Source of the DNA: Isochrysis galbana
Lineage: Eukaryota > Haptophyta > Isochrysidales > Isochrysidaceae
Length of the DNA: 64,000 bases
Reading direction: 5' to 3'
Assembly: GCA_018136815.1 (NCBI GenBank)
Contig: CM030932.1
Coordinates: 7,626,001-7,690,000 of the forward strand
Shown here: in pieces, positions 33,249 through 45,465 of the stretch
Numbering within the stretch: the stretch's first letter is position 1
Layout: every line of letters starts with the position of its first letter
Program-made: the position numbers and the translations under genes
The notes under the pieces: generated by a model
Seen by the model: the letters and a program-made list of their open reading frames with translations, nothing else
What the model was told of the DNA's origin: nothing
The model's database searches: none

Positions 33249-34709
33249 ATGAAAGCGTTGACGGGCAGCATTAGAGGAAACCCGGCACTCCCAACCTTCT
33301 GGAAAGAGGCCCTCGCGAATTTTAGAGACCTCGACATAAAACCTTCTTTCCTTACGCGGGAAGGCGCGCTCTCACAGCCAATATGGCATAACCTACACAT
33401 CCCTCCCCCTGCGATACGGGCCCCGTGGGCGCGCCTATGGGAATCACTACATACTAACGTAGTTCACAACGTCTTCAAGGACGGCGCCCTTACGACGCCG
33501 TACAGCAAGGAAGAGTGCTCGGCATATATAGAGCACCTGCCCGAAACCTTCATGCACGAAGGCCGCGTGATACATAAAAAGGAATTCCTTGACTCATGGG
33601 ACATAGTCGTAGGTTATGCAACAAGACTGTTAGAGCGAGCGAAAGAGCGCCCCCCTCAAGATATTAACGGGGAGGAGCCGCACGCTTGCGGCTCCCAGCC
33701 ACAGGAGCCAGGGGATGCGATACCTCGCAGAGAAGTTAGAGTCACGGAAGACGAAAGATTCATAAGCAGATTTAATAACATCTGGCTACACGCTGACACC
33801 GATTACTTAGGAGAGATAGCCGGCACCGGGAATGTGGCGAAAGCCGAAGAAATCCAATACTACCACCAACCGGCAAAATGGGAGGGCGGATATAAAGGCC
33901 CGAGATTCATGGAATACCCTCTGGCGGATGAGTACGCCATACGAAAAGGAAGGGTCGCACTAGACGCGATCACCGTCTCCGACATCACCAAAGAAGTGAT
34001 CAAAACAAATCGGAAAAACGCCCCACAAGCGGCGAGGTCCGCGTGGGAGAATAGACTTAGCATCACGAAAGAGGAATGGAAACGCATAGCTAGACTATAC
34101 ACAATACCGCTGCTAAAACACACGGATAAACACCTACACTTCAAACATATCACGCACAGAAGGATCGGCACTAGAAACAGATTCCCAGACAGCCCGACAG
34201 ACAAATGCAGACTGTGCCACGGCCACCGAGAAGACTCGTGCCATCTAGCATGGTGCCCCGCGACGAAAACGATATTCGAAACAATAGACGCCCTTACAAA
34301 ACACACGCCTACTGCTAAGAGATCGCGTGCACAGAAAGTGAAAGATAGACTCTTCGCATACCCCGGTACGAGCACTCCCGATAGCCTAAAAGCGCTCTAC
34401 ATAATAGCATGGAAACACATAATAAAAGACTTCTACAGAGTAGAGTTCGAGGCGCACAACTACCACTATATACCAGTCCTGGAGTCCACGCTGATAAGAT
34501 TCGCCACCCTGGTCCGAGGCAATACTTCGCCGGATCCTCATAATTCTATGCGCACGTATAAGGCCGCTCGGGGGAGAAAACCTAAGATAAAAAAAGTGAC
34601 AGAACTCAGCAACCCTATATTCACCAAGGATGAACAAGGTAGGCTACAACTAAGTAAAGAATTTGGCCTAGTAGCAAAAGCCCTCGGCCTAGCTGAGAGG
34701 CTCGCATGA
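33249..34709 (+). pseudogene. LINE ORF2 C-terminal region with zinc finger
   Basis: 486-residue frame that resembles the region after the RT of LINE ORF2. It has a CRLCHGHREDSCHLAWCP zinc finger at about residue 320, then AWKHIIKDFYRVEFEAHNYH. The latter block is shared with the fragments at 23869 and 59644. The absence of FADD-type RT motifs shows the core has been deleted. Confidence 0.8.
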
Positions 34710-35049
34710 AAAGACGCGACAACCCGCTCCGACCGTATGTCAAGACTGGCGATCGACCATAACTACGGACATGCCGGATAAACGGACTTACACACTAGTA
34801 CGACTACACCCCGAAGCACTTACATTATAAACAGGTCACTCAACGGAACAAGAGGGAGGCGAGAACATACCGTTGGGGACAGGTGCACCCCGCTCAGCTC
34901 TGACCCCCCAAACGACCCGGGCCCCTAAGTAGAGCACGAGGGGAGTTGCCGCAAGGCAGGGAGTGAGGGAGAGGGAGGAGAAAGAGCGTGGCTTCGTGAG
35001 TGTCTCCCATTGCCACGGGCGAGGCGAGAATATTAAAAAGTTTTTTTTT

Positions 35050-35446
35050 CACCGTTTCTTCACCTGCACTTGCATGCAGCTGCACGGCACATGCATGGCA
35101 GCTTCACCCATTTTCCCAGCATAATCCCATTTGCAAAAAAATTCTTGTTACGGGAGAGCAACGGAAACACCAATCTCCAATCTCGACGAAGCTCATAACT
35201 CTCCTCCGAAACGGGGGCGGCAATAACGTGCTATACCCCGTGGTGACAGCGCCTTTGAAGAGATGTGGGCACATCCTGGCCAAAGAGCAAGCCAAAATGG
35301 GTGTATTGCAATGTCATGACCCTTCGGAGTTCCTAGATTGCGTATTCACACACGTTCCGCCTTCTCTCCTCCCCGTCATGCAATGCACGAGTATAGAGTG
35401 TCTTTTGGCTGAGGTAAATACCTAGACGATATAGTACGCCGCGTTC
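35050..35446. other. Intergenic, unassigned frame
   Basis: A frame through 35425 includes ILAKEQAKMGVLQ and a Cys-containing tail, but I recognise no family. It may be 3' flank of the minus-strand gene or an old insertion. Confidence 0.3.
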
Positions 35447-38400
35447 TCACCCCTTCCGCTTGAAAGCGTTCTTGAAGGCGCTCATATTGACCACTTGGCT
35501 CATCTCTTTAGCAAGGGAGACGCCCTTGCCCCCACCCCCGACAAAGCCTATGCCGATGCCGGTGTCGGCCCCAACCGCTGACGCGGCACCTGCCATGCCC
35601 CGCGTGCGGAACCCACCCCCTGCAATGGAGCCGGGGGGCGCCCATGCTGCGCGCACAGTGGCGCGTAGGCGGTCCGCGAGAGGCGTCAAAGTTCGATCTA
35701 GACTTTCAGTGGAGAATAACTTTGTTTTGCCGTCGCCCGAGGATGTGATGGCTCCTATATGAGCACCCGCCGAGGACTTGTCGGAGTCGAGCTCGGAGGC
35801 CAGGCGCGTAATGGACTCGATTTCGGCGATGAGACGGCGCGCCATTTCTGCACGAGACGCGCGAGCTCCCGCCGTTGTCCCCTCAACGCTTTCATCGTCG
35901 GCATAGTGCGACGCGTAAGCGACAGCGATCTCCGTGTATCTGGAGTGCAATCGCAAAGGTGGGGCGAGTGAGCGAGACCCACTCATCGTGCTGGAGGGCA
36001 CGTGCGCAAGAATCATGGAGATGCAATGCTCATGAGATCAGTGGATGGGATCAAAGGAGGCCTTGGGTTGTACGGCAAGGCAGGCCGTGGGTTTCACACG
36101 TCGTAACACCACCTATCACACCTGAGTAACATTGCAGTGAGCAAGCCCTCGATCGTCAAGCGCTTCGTCTCGAAGTGGACGTCCTTCATTTGATTGGCAA
36201 CGGCTCGAGCAGTCTCCCTAGCATGTGTGACCGCATCACCAACGGCCTCTTCCGGGCCGCTCTCACACGTTCCGTCAAGAGCATCCCCCGTAGCCCCGCA
36301 CAGCACGAGGCGATGCACAAGTGCGCCAATGAGAGCACGGCGACACAAGGAGATGCCGGGAGCTGCGGGTGCAATAGGATCCAAGGCAGGCGGGAAAGCA
36401 GGGGCGGGCTCTAAGGTAGGGTCGCTAGGCATCTTGCCTTCGTCGTCGTCGCCTCGGCCAAGCACGACGGTTTGCAGAGCGACTTCCCTCACAGAATCAC
36501 TCGCTTGATCCAAGAGAGACAACCAACCACTGAATTTTGCGAGACCCGCGGCATCCATCTCAAAAGATGCTCCGCCGTCGATGCTGGAACGCGACCTAGT
36601 ACCCGCAATTCCTTGGGCGAGTTGCAAGGAGGCGTGCTCAAGACTGGGATCCGCTGGATAGCAAAAAGGTGCCCGTTCATCTTGTCCAACGAAGACGGCA
36701 GCGGAAGGCTGCGCGCCTAATGCTTGTAGAGGGGTTACGGGGGGCGACAGCGCGGCCAATGGACTAAATCTTTCGTTCGCAGGCGGCGGTGGCGGCAGAA
36801 GCGACGGAGGCGGCGGCGGCGGGGGAGGCTGTACATCCACCTTGTGCTCAGGCTGAGACCCACCGTCGCCGCAAACGTCAGACGGCGGCTCAGATGCGAG
36901 CGCCCATTCGTCTCCTTCCCAAATAAAGTAGCGAAACGCAGAGCCCCGACCGGCGGCAGGAGACACAGCCGATCTATGCCTTGAAGGAATTGCGGAGGAG
37001 TGAGATCTTTCAGCGGCCTCATGCAAAGACCTCGCAAAGTTCGAGAGAGCAACGGACATCTCTTGTAAGATGCCTATGAGAGCGATGGGGAGAGGGTGAT
37101 GTTGTGGAAAGGGCGATGTTGTGCTGAGATGCTCCGTTTCGCATCGGTGGAAAGCGCAGCGGGCCTTGCACGGCAGAACAGGAAGCCGAGACCGGGAAGC
37201 TTGAGGACAAGACCCAGGTGGCGGCCAAGAGATGTCAGCTCATGCAAGTGAGGAGGAATTGCAAGTGCAAGGGCAGGGAGGACATCCATCAGCGCTCAAG
37301 AAAAGTGAGCCCAACCCTCACCATTACGTAACCACTCTTCGAGGGTTTCCGAGTCGCACATTGCCGCTGCCCTTAGTAGCATGCCGCTGTCTTGCCGCAG
37401 ACGGCCTACCATTGGCGCCAAAAGTTGGCGCCAAGCTTCCCGCCGGCCAAGTGGCTGTTGGCCACCCTTATCTCCTAGGCGATCATCAACAAAGTCCTGA
37501 TCCACACTCCCATCGCCCATATCGAAAGGATCGTCCATACTCTGATCGCTTGCCTCCGTCGCGCCCGAGCATTCGCCGACACTAGTGTTCTCAGCGACTT
37601 GAGCTATTGCTGCGGCAGCTGTCACGGAGGCAGCTGACTGCCACCTGTTCGCAATGTGCGCGAGCCACGCGCCAAAGATGGGCTCGAGCCCCATCTGCAC
37701 GCTGACACCCATACTACGCAGATCCGCACGAAGGGCCTGGAGCGCTCCGAGCATGCCCACGGCCGTGGCTGTGACGGCAGGAGTGGCGAGGAGCGTCGCC
37801 TGCAACAACGGTTGCACGCATCGCCATAGCGCCGCGGCTGCTTCGGCAGAGGCGGCTGGGAGCCATGGCCGCAGCTGAGAGGAAAATTTTGGCTCGATAC
37901 TGAGCTCTCGTGAAACTGCCTGCAAGACGAGGCGCAGCCACTCTTGCGCATCGCCTCCTGACACGCCTCCAAAAGTATCAGTGGTCGTCTCACCCGTCAG
38001 TAATGTAGCTTCAGGCGATGGCACGCCTGATGGGGCATCAGCTTCGATCGCCGTCTTGGCTTCCACTTTTGCGCAAGTCGAGACCGAATCCACTCGAGAG
38101 ACAGCTCGCCCAAAGAGAGCCTTCATTGACCTACCGACGGCTCCCCGCAAAGCGTCTGCGGCGGCAATGCGCATGGCTTCGGCCTCGCCTTGCGCCTCTG
38201 CCTCAGCGTCCACCTCCAAGGCAGTAGCAGAATCCTCGGCATCACCCGCCACCGCCCCGAGAGCGTTCTGCGGGGCAGCATTTGGCCGCCAGCGTTTAGA
38301 GGATCGAGGCAAGCAAGTGACAACAAGCTCAGCAGCTGCCCCGACGCTTTCAAGCGGCAGGAGCGGCGCGGATTCCTCTACCTCATCTCTTGATGACTGC

Positions 38401-41400
38401 TGAGTGGCCGCGACTGCTTCTTTAGACCCTGTGACTTGGGCTGACTGAGATGTCGTAGGACAGTGGCCGAAAAAGGCCCGGTAATCCGAGAGAAGCGCCA
38501 TGGCTGTAGCACCCACTTGCTGCCAAATCAATGGTGCGCATGCTTTCGTCGCAGCAAAGGCACCTGCCCTCGTGCCACCCACCGGCACGTGCTGCGGCAC
38601 TCCACCACCATCCAATAGCGGAGCCACACGCTCCGCCTCGTCAATGACTCGCCGTGCATCAGCCGCTGCGGCTTGCAATTGCGAGAACATGGCTGCCAAC
38701 GAGGGTACCCCGGAAAGAGCGATGTCTGCAGGAGGAGTGAAGATGCTACCGGCGGGAGGCGCTTGCGCGACGGCCGCGCCGGCGAGGAAAACGCGATGCC
38801 GAGCGGCAAGGAATGCTAGCGAGTGCTCAGCTTCCCCGACTGCGAGTGCGTGACGAATCGCTGCGAGTGCGGGCTGCACAAAATGGCTGTCGGCGCTATG
38901 TGATGCCAGAGCGGTCTCGTTGGACGTAGGTGACGGAGGCACTTTCTCGTTGAACTCCAGTTGATACAATAGTGCGGCCTCAACCAAAACCTCATAGAAC
39001 AGAGCATGGATGGGGGACGGCCACTGAGGTGGGGGATGCAACGGTTTGTCTTGGACAACCACAGTGCCGACTCTCCCAGCTTCCGCCTCCTTCTCGCCCT
39101 CCGTTTCAGCCCTCTCACCTCGTCCAGCCGACAGCCCGTTCTTTGCATCATTCGGGCTGATAGCCGAACCGCAGTTGGCACTCACCCACAACTCTTGAAT
39201 TGCGGTCTCCACCACCGCCAAGTGTGATCGCACCTCCGATGGAACCGAGGGGCCACAGGGTGTCTTCGTCCCTGTGCCATGGACGGCACCAGGTTGAAGC
39301 TCAGCTTGAACGTGGCCAACGTCTGCACTAGCGCCGCTCAACGCTTCCACTATGCCATCGGCCGATGAACCAACCGTAAGAACATCGACACGAGCTAGCC
39401 GCCAAAGCCTGCGCTCAATCGAGGAAAGTAGCACTGCCGATTGTGTGTCACGCCCTCCCACGATCATCGTCCCCCTGACTGTCTCAGATACGCCCGCATC
39501 CAAGCCACCGTCCTCATTTGCGACTTGTCGAGCAGTCCAACCCGTAGCGCAGCAAAGCAAAACTAGGGTCTGTCGCTCGCAAAATCGGGCGCGTGCGGCG
39601 CCATCTAGCCATATGCGGGTTGGTGGTGAGGAAGCAGGCTGATAGAGGTTGGCACGATCGTCGCTAGCTCCTTCGCCCGTTGTGACCGAGGCCCTTGGCG
39701 TTGCTTCGTTGTCACCTTGAGCCACTCCCACACTCTTGGCCACCACCTCGGCTTCTGCATCATGCTCGCGCGTCTCAAGAGGACGCGCTGTTGCTTCGTC
39801 CCTCTCGGCCGCAATCGGACCAGCGCCATCCACCTCAGCCGTCGCAACGGCCGCAGCTGCAAACTGCGCCAACCGCTGCTCGGCCGCTCGTATCGCCACA
39901 GCTGCCGCATCGCCCTGCACACCGTCCAGCACGCGAATGGCTTGTCTGCCGGGCAAGAAGAGGATGGCAGAGAAGGAGTGGTTGAGATCGCAGCCTGGTG
40001 TGCTATTCAATTGATGCGAGGCCAGGAAGCACTCGCGGCTGGTGCAAATGGCGTGTGTGGAAGGTTGGGCATGGCGGTACACAGCCGGACAGACGCACGA
40101 CAAGGGCCGAAAGGTAGAGCTCGTCACCTAAGGGCGGCCTCCACCTTGGGGCCCTCAGCGCAGAATTTGAGAGCCGCTTCGACGGCCGCCGTAACGGCGA
40201 CAGGATCGGGCGAGACGGCAGAGACGGCAGAGACAAGGCGTGCCTCGGCCAATTTCGCACGCAAGTCGACCTGATGGGGTGCATGCGGGTAAATCGAGGT
40301 CAGGGGCAAATGGCAATGATTGCGGCGTGACATTTCCGCACACAAACAAAAAAGGAAAGCGCTTGCGATCCTCCGGGAGGGCGTGACTGGGAGAGTGGAG
40401 ACGAGCAGCAGCGCAGGGCTTAATCATCCTCTCGCGTCTTCTCGCGCACGCAACAGGCAGGTGAGAAAGGCGTAGACCACAGATCATAATGACACACCTT
40501 GGGGGTATCCAATGCTGCGCTCCCCCCGCATGGTTGTAGCTGCTCCTGCGGCTGATGCGGGGTCTCTTTTCGAAGGTGCGGCTGCGCAGTCTCTGCCTCT
40601 GCCGGTGGCATCTGCTGGGAGGTGGAATCGGTAGTCGTCGTGCTCTGCGCAGCAGCCGCGCGTGCCGCCGCGCGTGCCGCCGCGCGTGATAGGACACGCT
40701 CTTCCAATGCTGTGCGCAGCTTCGCCGCCTCGGTGGACGCGCTGACGACCGTGCCCTCCACAACACATGCCGTTCCAGGGCCATCCGCATCCATCTCGGC
40801 CACGGGCGCATCGCGATCTCCTCGCGCTCCTCCCGATTGTACCTCGGCCTCGCCGGTGCCAGTCGTCTGCGCATCCATCGAGGCTTTCGGCTCCTCCACA
40901 TCGAGCGCCCAACGCAGAAGGTCCAGACGCGTTTTGGGCAACAGCACCGGCATGATTCCCGTCATTGCCACTCCCGACTCAGTGAACTCCCTGGCGTGTG
41001 CATTCTCACCGCAGATGCCGCTTGCGCACCGTTCAAGAGCGGCCGATGCGGCGGCATCGACAATTGCCGCATCTGTGGTGTCGAGTAGCAGACGCGGTTT
41101 GAGGGCAGTAGATAATGAGGCTAGAGCTGCAGCGGCCGAGCCTCTAGGGGTGGCGGCGTCTACGATTGGTACAGAGGCGGCGGCAGCGGCGGCGGCAGCG
41201 CAAAGGGCGAGAACCTCGGCAGCGGCGGCAGCGAGCTGGCAGCGACTGATGGGCAGAGGGACCGTCGCCGACGGTGGCTCCCCCGCCATCAACAAGAAGC
41301 CGAACACGTATCGGCCAGCCGGCAATGTAGGTGCTTGTACAGGAACAAAGGCGTCCATGGCTTCCGAGCGGTTGTGCTGCACCGGTGGCGGTGGCGGTGG

Positions 41401-43480
41401 TGGCGGCGGCGGCGCAGCGACGGCGAGTACCGATGGCTGGCGCTCGCCTCCCCACGATGCCGATCTTTGATGATGCTTTCCCGCACTGAACTCGTCTCCC
41501 TCGCTTTCGATGATGGTATCGCGCTTGGATACGTTCAGTTTGGTTAGCCGTGCGAAGAAGTTGTTGGGATGCTCCCCTAGCCGACTGCCACTCCCGTCCT
41601 TGCCCGAGGCACGCGCCACGCCAACGCTGGACGAACTGTTGCCGTCCAGAGGGCCCGCACCCGCGAGCGCCGCTAGGCGGGCATTCTCATGGCGCAGGAA
41701 GAAGACCTCGGCCTCGAGCTCTGCCACTCGGCCCATCTCGGCCGGACCCGTTTTGCCGTGTGCGTCGGTATTTTCGGCAGTGGCGGTCTTCTGGGAGGCG
41801 ACGTCGGCAGCGCGAGCAGCGGCACCGCTCGCTTCCATTGCCCTGGCCATCTCACCTGCGGCGTGCGTCACTTCCTCCGTAAAAAGCGGCTGGAGCATAG
41901 GCACCAGGACGCTGGGTGGCGGCAAAGGCTCGCCGTACGCGGCGCATGCAGCTAGCAGACCGGACGAGGCAGCCTGCTCCATCTGTCAACGGGAGTGTAA
42001 GGGGCCAATAAGATCGTTTCGCAATGGGCCGCAAGCGCTCACGCCTCGGCCGTCATACTACCTTCCCGTCGCTGGAAGACGCAACACAGAAAGCGCTGTG
42101 GCCAGCAGCTGCCCACCTGTTCAGGCTCAAGCCTCGAGAGCAAGCATTGCATCAGGAGCCTTGCTGCGTCACCGCTAGCCAGCAATGCGGTCTCCAATTT
42201 CTCGCACTGATTGAACCAGCGCATCTGCTGCCCGCGCACCGCCGACGGCCAGAGAAGCAGTGCGGCCCCCCCGTTGCTACTAGATGAGCCCAAGGTGGCG
42301 GCGGCCTCCATGAGGGGCGTGGATTGCAGTGTGGACTGCTGCGTGTCAATGAGGCGCTTGGCCCTGCGTGGAAACGACGCCCAGAAGGGTAGCAGCTGGC
42401 ACATCGCGATAGGATGAGGGGGGCGTGTCAGCTTCTGTGCATCACCACCTTTGGGAGCGCTAACGGGCACGGGGACGATTCGGCCACGCTTGCCCACAGC
42501 TCGGCACGCAAGGCGGCCCCATAGCACGCGCGAGTCGACGAACATCACCTGGAGCGCTCGGAATAGGTCCAGCTCGAAGTGACACTCGAGCATGTTGCAC
42601 ATGACATCGTTAAGGACGAGGAAAATTGAGTTGGCGTCGCGCAGCAGCAGTGCCAAGGGCTACAGTTGGCGGGAGCAAGCGTAGCGGCAGAGGTCAGAGC
42701 GCAACAACATGCTCTCGAGGGACGCGGACCATTAGCTCAGAGAGCCTCGGTGGCGCATGCTTCGGCCCACCCCTGCCCCGCCGATCTTCGCCACCCTCGA
42801 AGTCCAAGCAGTTCCCCCCCGTGATATTCCCGCCGCAGATGAGGCCCTGGTCTCACGCGGACCTGGTGTGTCAGTGGCGAAGGCTTGCAGAGCTCGAAGG
42901 CGTTGAGTGCCGCGTCGAATAGAGCCTCCCAAGTGGGAAGCTGCTTCATCAGCTCCTCGAGCTCCATCCGGCGCTGGAGTGAGAGACCCGCGTGCATCGC
43001 CAGTGTACCGCCCCCGCCACCAATCTTCGCCGACTGTGCCGACTCCCCCCCACAGCCGGCGCCGATGGGCGCCTCCATGCGCAGGCGGAGGTAGGCAAGG
43101 TACGCACGTATGAAAGGGCCGCGCCCGGCAGCCGAGACGGCTCCGAAGCGCTGAGAGAGCTCTCCGAGCGCCGTGTCGAATGGCTTGGAGTGCACAGACG
43201 AGCCGAGGAGTGTGGCAGTGAAGGCGGGAGAGTGAATCTGGAGGCGGTGCAGGACAGTGAGCATCTTGAGCGTGGCGTCCGCCTGCCGCCCCAGCTCGAC
43301 GATCCGTTCAGCCCAGAGCATGGCGAGGAGCGGCGGCTCGCGCAGCGCGGAGCCCATGAGGTAGAGAAGCGCCTGTGGCTCGAGTGGGGCCGGCGTGTTC
43401 GGCGTAGCGGAGCGGAGGGCTGCGCTAACGCTCTGTCCGGCTGGCGTGGCGGGCTTTCGCCCGAGCTGCTTGAGGAACAT
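35447..43480 (-). CDS. Giant ANTH-domain (AP180-like) endocytic protein
   Basis: Nine exons read from splice sites: 43480-42857, 42659-42549, 42395-42117, 41982-40498, 40270-40128, 39945-37322, 37294-37193, 37061-36122 and 35939-35447. All joins keep phase and give 2266 residues. Residues ~1-340 match the ANTH fold, which binds PtdIns(4,5)P2 and clathrin-coat partners: TLKMLTVLHRLQIHSP, GPFIRAYLAYLRLRME, and the NDVMCNMLECHFELDLFRAL helix. The remaining ~1900 residues are Ala-rich and mostly helical. They include a proline run near residue 530, a DPF motif (MDDPFDMGD, AP2-like ligand) and a second proline block in exon 8. I do not recognise the C-terminal half. Exon 4 opens with ATG at an acceptor site, so two adjacent genes remain possible. 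Confidence 0.65.
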
Positions 43481-43489
43481 CCGCGAGCG

Positions 43490-43600
43490 CAGTGGGGAGG
43501 GGGGGTGACAAGGTGGGGGAGGGGAGAGGAGGAGAGATAGCAGGCGAGATGAGGGGAGAGGGGGAGAAGGGGGGAGGGGAGGGGAAGGGGAGGCCAAGCG
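43490..43600. promoter_or_regulatory. Purine tract upstream of the ANTH gene
   Basis: GGGGAG/GGAGAG-rich on plus, CT-rich on the coding strand, immediately upstream of the start codon. Promoter or 5' UTR role inferred. Confidence 0.4.
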
Positions 43601-43746
43601 AGGGATGTTGGGGGTGTTTGGCGGGTGTTTGGTGGGTGGGGAGTGGGACGGGGTGGGGAAGCGTCGGCACGCCCGCCGCGGCCGCGGCCGGCGCCCGGAG
43701 GGAGAAGGGGGGGGGGGGGGGGGAAGCGCGCGAGGGGAAGGGGGGC

Positions 43747-43815
43747 GGGCTCTTAGAGTTTTCTTCTGTGCTAGTTTAATTCTAGTGCTGCGGGTCCGAA
43801 GCCCAAGACCGGCCT
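43747..43815 (+). repeat. Dispersed repeat D, copy 2
   Basis: TAGAGTTTTCTTCTGTGCTA then GTTTAATTCTAGTGCTGCGG and GTCCGAAGCCCAAG; closest to the copy at 58187. The following 43830-43915 has TACCGTGTTT repeated three times. Confidence 0.7.
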
Positions 43816-44549
43816 AGGTGGGAAACCCGTGTTTACCGTGTTTCTACGAAGGCCAAAAACAGCCTGTTTTTACCGTGTTTCAAACCCCCTCCGTTTTAGG
43901 TACCGTGTTTGTAGGGGGGGTGCGCCCACTCGTGACAGCGCCGTGCAGCGGCTCTGTGCGCTGTGGGGCGTAGGGCGTAGGACGCGCACGCGCGCGCTCA
44001 AAGCGCGTACGCGAGATTGCGCGATTGCGCGTGCATGTGTGCGAGTGCGCGCGCGCGTATCAATTAATATGCATGGCTCACTTCTCACTTGTCACTTGCG
44101 CTTGCTCTTTCCAATCAACAATCAATATCCTTACTTAGTTAGACAAGTAGGTGACGGACCATCTCCTCGTCACGTGTCACTTGGAGTAACAGAAACAGAC
44201 TCATCAGCAAGCCAATCGTCTTCGCCGTCACTGTCGTCGTCAGAGGGTGCAACCTCAGGTTTGGTTGTTTTTTTCGCAAGTGCCCCCCATGTGGACGGTA
44301 TAAGTTCTACTTAAAGGACCCCCTTATTACAGTACAAACGTGCAGCAAGGCGATTTGACCGCAGAAAAGGGGACATCGCAGCCAGTCCTGCCCTTTCACC
44401 GCGCCCTCGCTCCCCTTCAGCCAAACCAAAGCAGGTGGTTGCACCCCACCCCACCGTACGAAGGCGCGCAGGCGTCCCATAGGCGGGAGGAGATGCGTCC
44501 ACATAGGCGGGCGGAGAGGCGCGCCAACGTCTCCTGACCGGGAGGGACA

Positions 44550-45383
44550 GTGGCTGGGCTGAGCGAGGCCCCTCTCCCCGCCGGCAAGAAGCTCGCCGAC
44601 ACCGCCGACAGCCTCGCCCTCGCCCCGCGCAGCTCCCTCAAACTCACACCCGGCCAACTGCGCACGCAGCAACTCATCGGCTCCCTGAAATTCATAGAGC
44701 TCCTCCACCCGCGCATCTCCCTTCTCCTTCACCGCCTATCCTGCGTCATGTCCTCGCCGCCCACCGAAGCCTACGACGTCGCTCGAGCCGCTCTCGTCCT
44801 CGTCCACCACGAAAAGGACATCGGCATCACCTATGGCGGCCTCGCCCTCTCCTCATCGCCGCGCTTCACGGCTGCCATCGCCGCCCACGTCGACCTATCC
44901 GAGCCCGCCCCCGCCCACCTCGAAGCCCTCGCCGATGCCACGTGGGGCGACCGCAACATATACGCCGTCCTCCTCACCTTCGGCGGCGGCGCAATCATGC
45001 ACCAGACCAAGAAGCTAGCGCTCGTCGTCGATTCTTCGATGGAAGCGGAAGGTATCGCCTCGTGCAAAGCCGCCGAAAGCGTGTCCTACGCGCGCGAAAT
45101 CCTGCGCGCCATCGGCGTCCCGCTCGAAGGTCCCACCCTCATCGGGACCGATAACCTCGCCAACATGCGCGTCGGTTCGCTGCGCTCCGCCCCCTCCCGC
45201 GCGCGCCACTTCATGCGCCGTTACCATACCCTTCTCCAGCGCGTTGCCGCCGGCGAGGTCGCCTTGCGCCACGTCGGCACGGAGCACATGGCGGCCGATT
45301 TCCTCACCAAGTGGCTACCCAAACGCAAACTCGACGCCTGTGTGCGCTACGCGACCAACGCTTGGGCCCATGCATCCGCCTGA
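44550..45383 (+). pseudogene. Copia RNase H domain (5'-truncated element)
   Basis: The end of a Ty1/copia polyprotein: LIGSLKFIELLHPRISLLLH (connection region), ADATWGDRN, LALVVDSSMEAEGIA (RNase H Glu), IGTDNLANM (Asp), RARHFMRRYHTL and HMAADFLTKWLPKRK. It is followed by TCGCATC and a run of G, the polypurine tract for the 3' LTR. Everything upstream (gag to RT) is missing, so it cannot move itself. Confidence 0.85.
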
Positions 45384-45465
45384 GCCCGCTCGCCCCCACC
45401 CTTCCCCTTCCCCGCCTCTTGCGATGCTCTCGCCGCCCGGACACAGGCTCTCGCATCGGGGGGGG

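Larger units (their letters stand above)
31989..35049 (+). mobile_element. Internally deleted LINE (non-LTR retrotransposon)
   Basis: 5' end near CAACCTACTTTTATAAGTGG. It holds a short ORF1-like frame (32483-32791), an AP-endonuclease frame, then the post-RT C-terminus with a zinc finger, a 3' UTR and the tail CACGGGCGAGGCGAGAATAT followed by TAAAAAG and T9 at 35049. The reverse transcriptase domain is missing between about 33195 and 33245. No target duplication is evident. Part of the 5' region (32170-32350) is related, in inverse orientation, to the middle of the family-A short elements. Confidence 0.8.
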
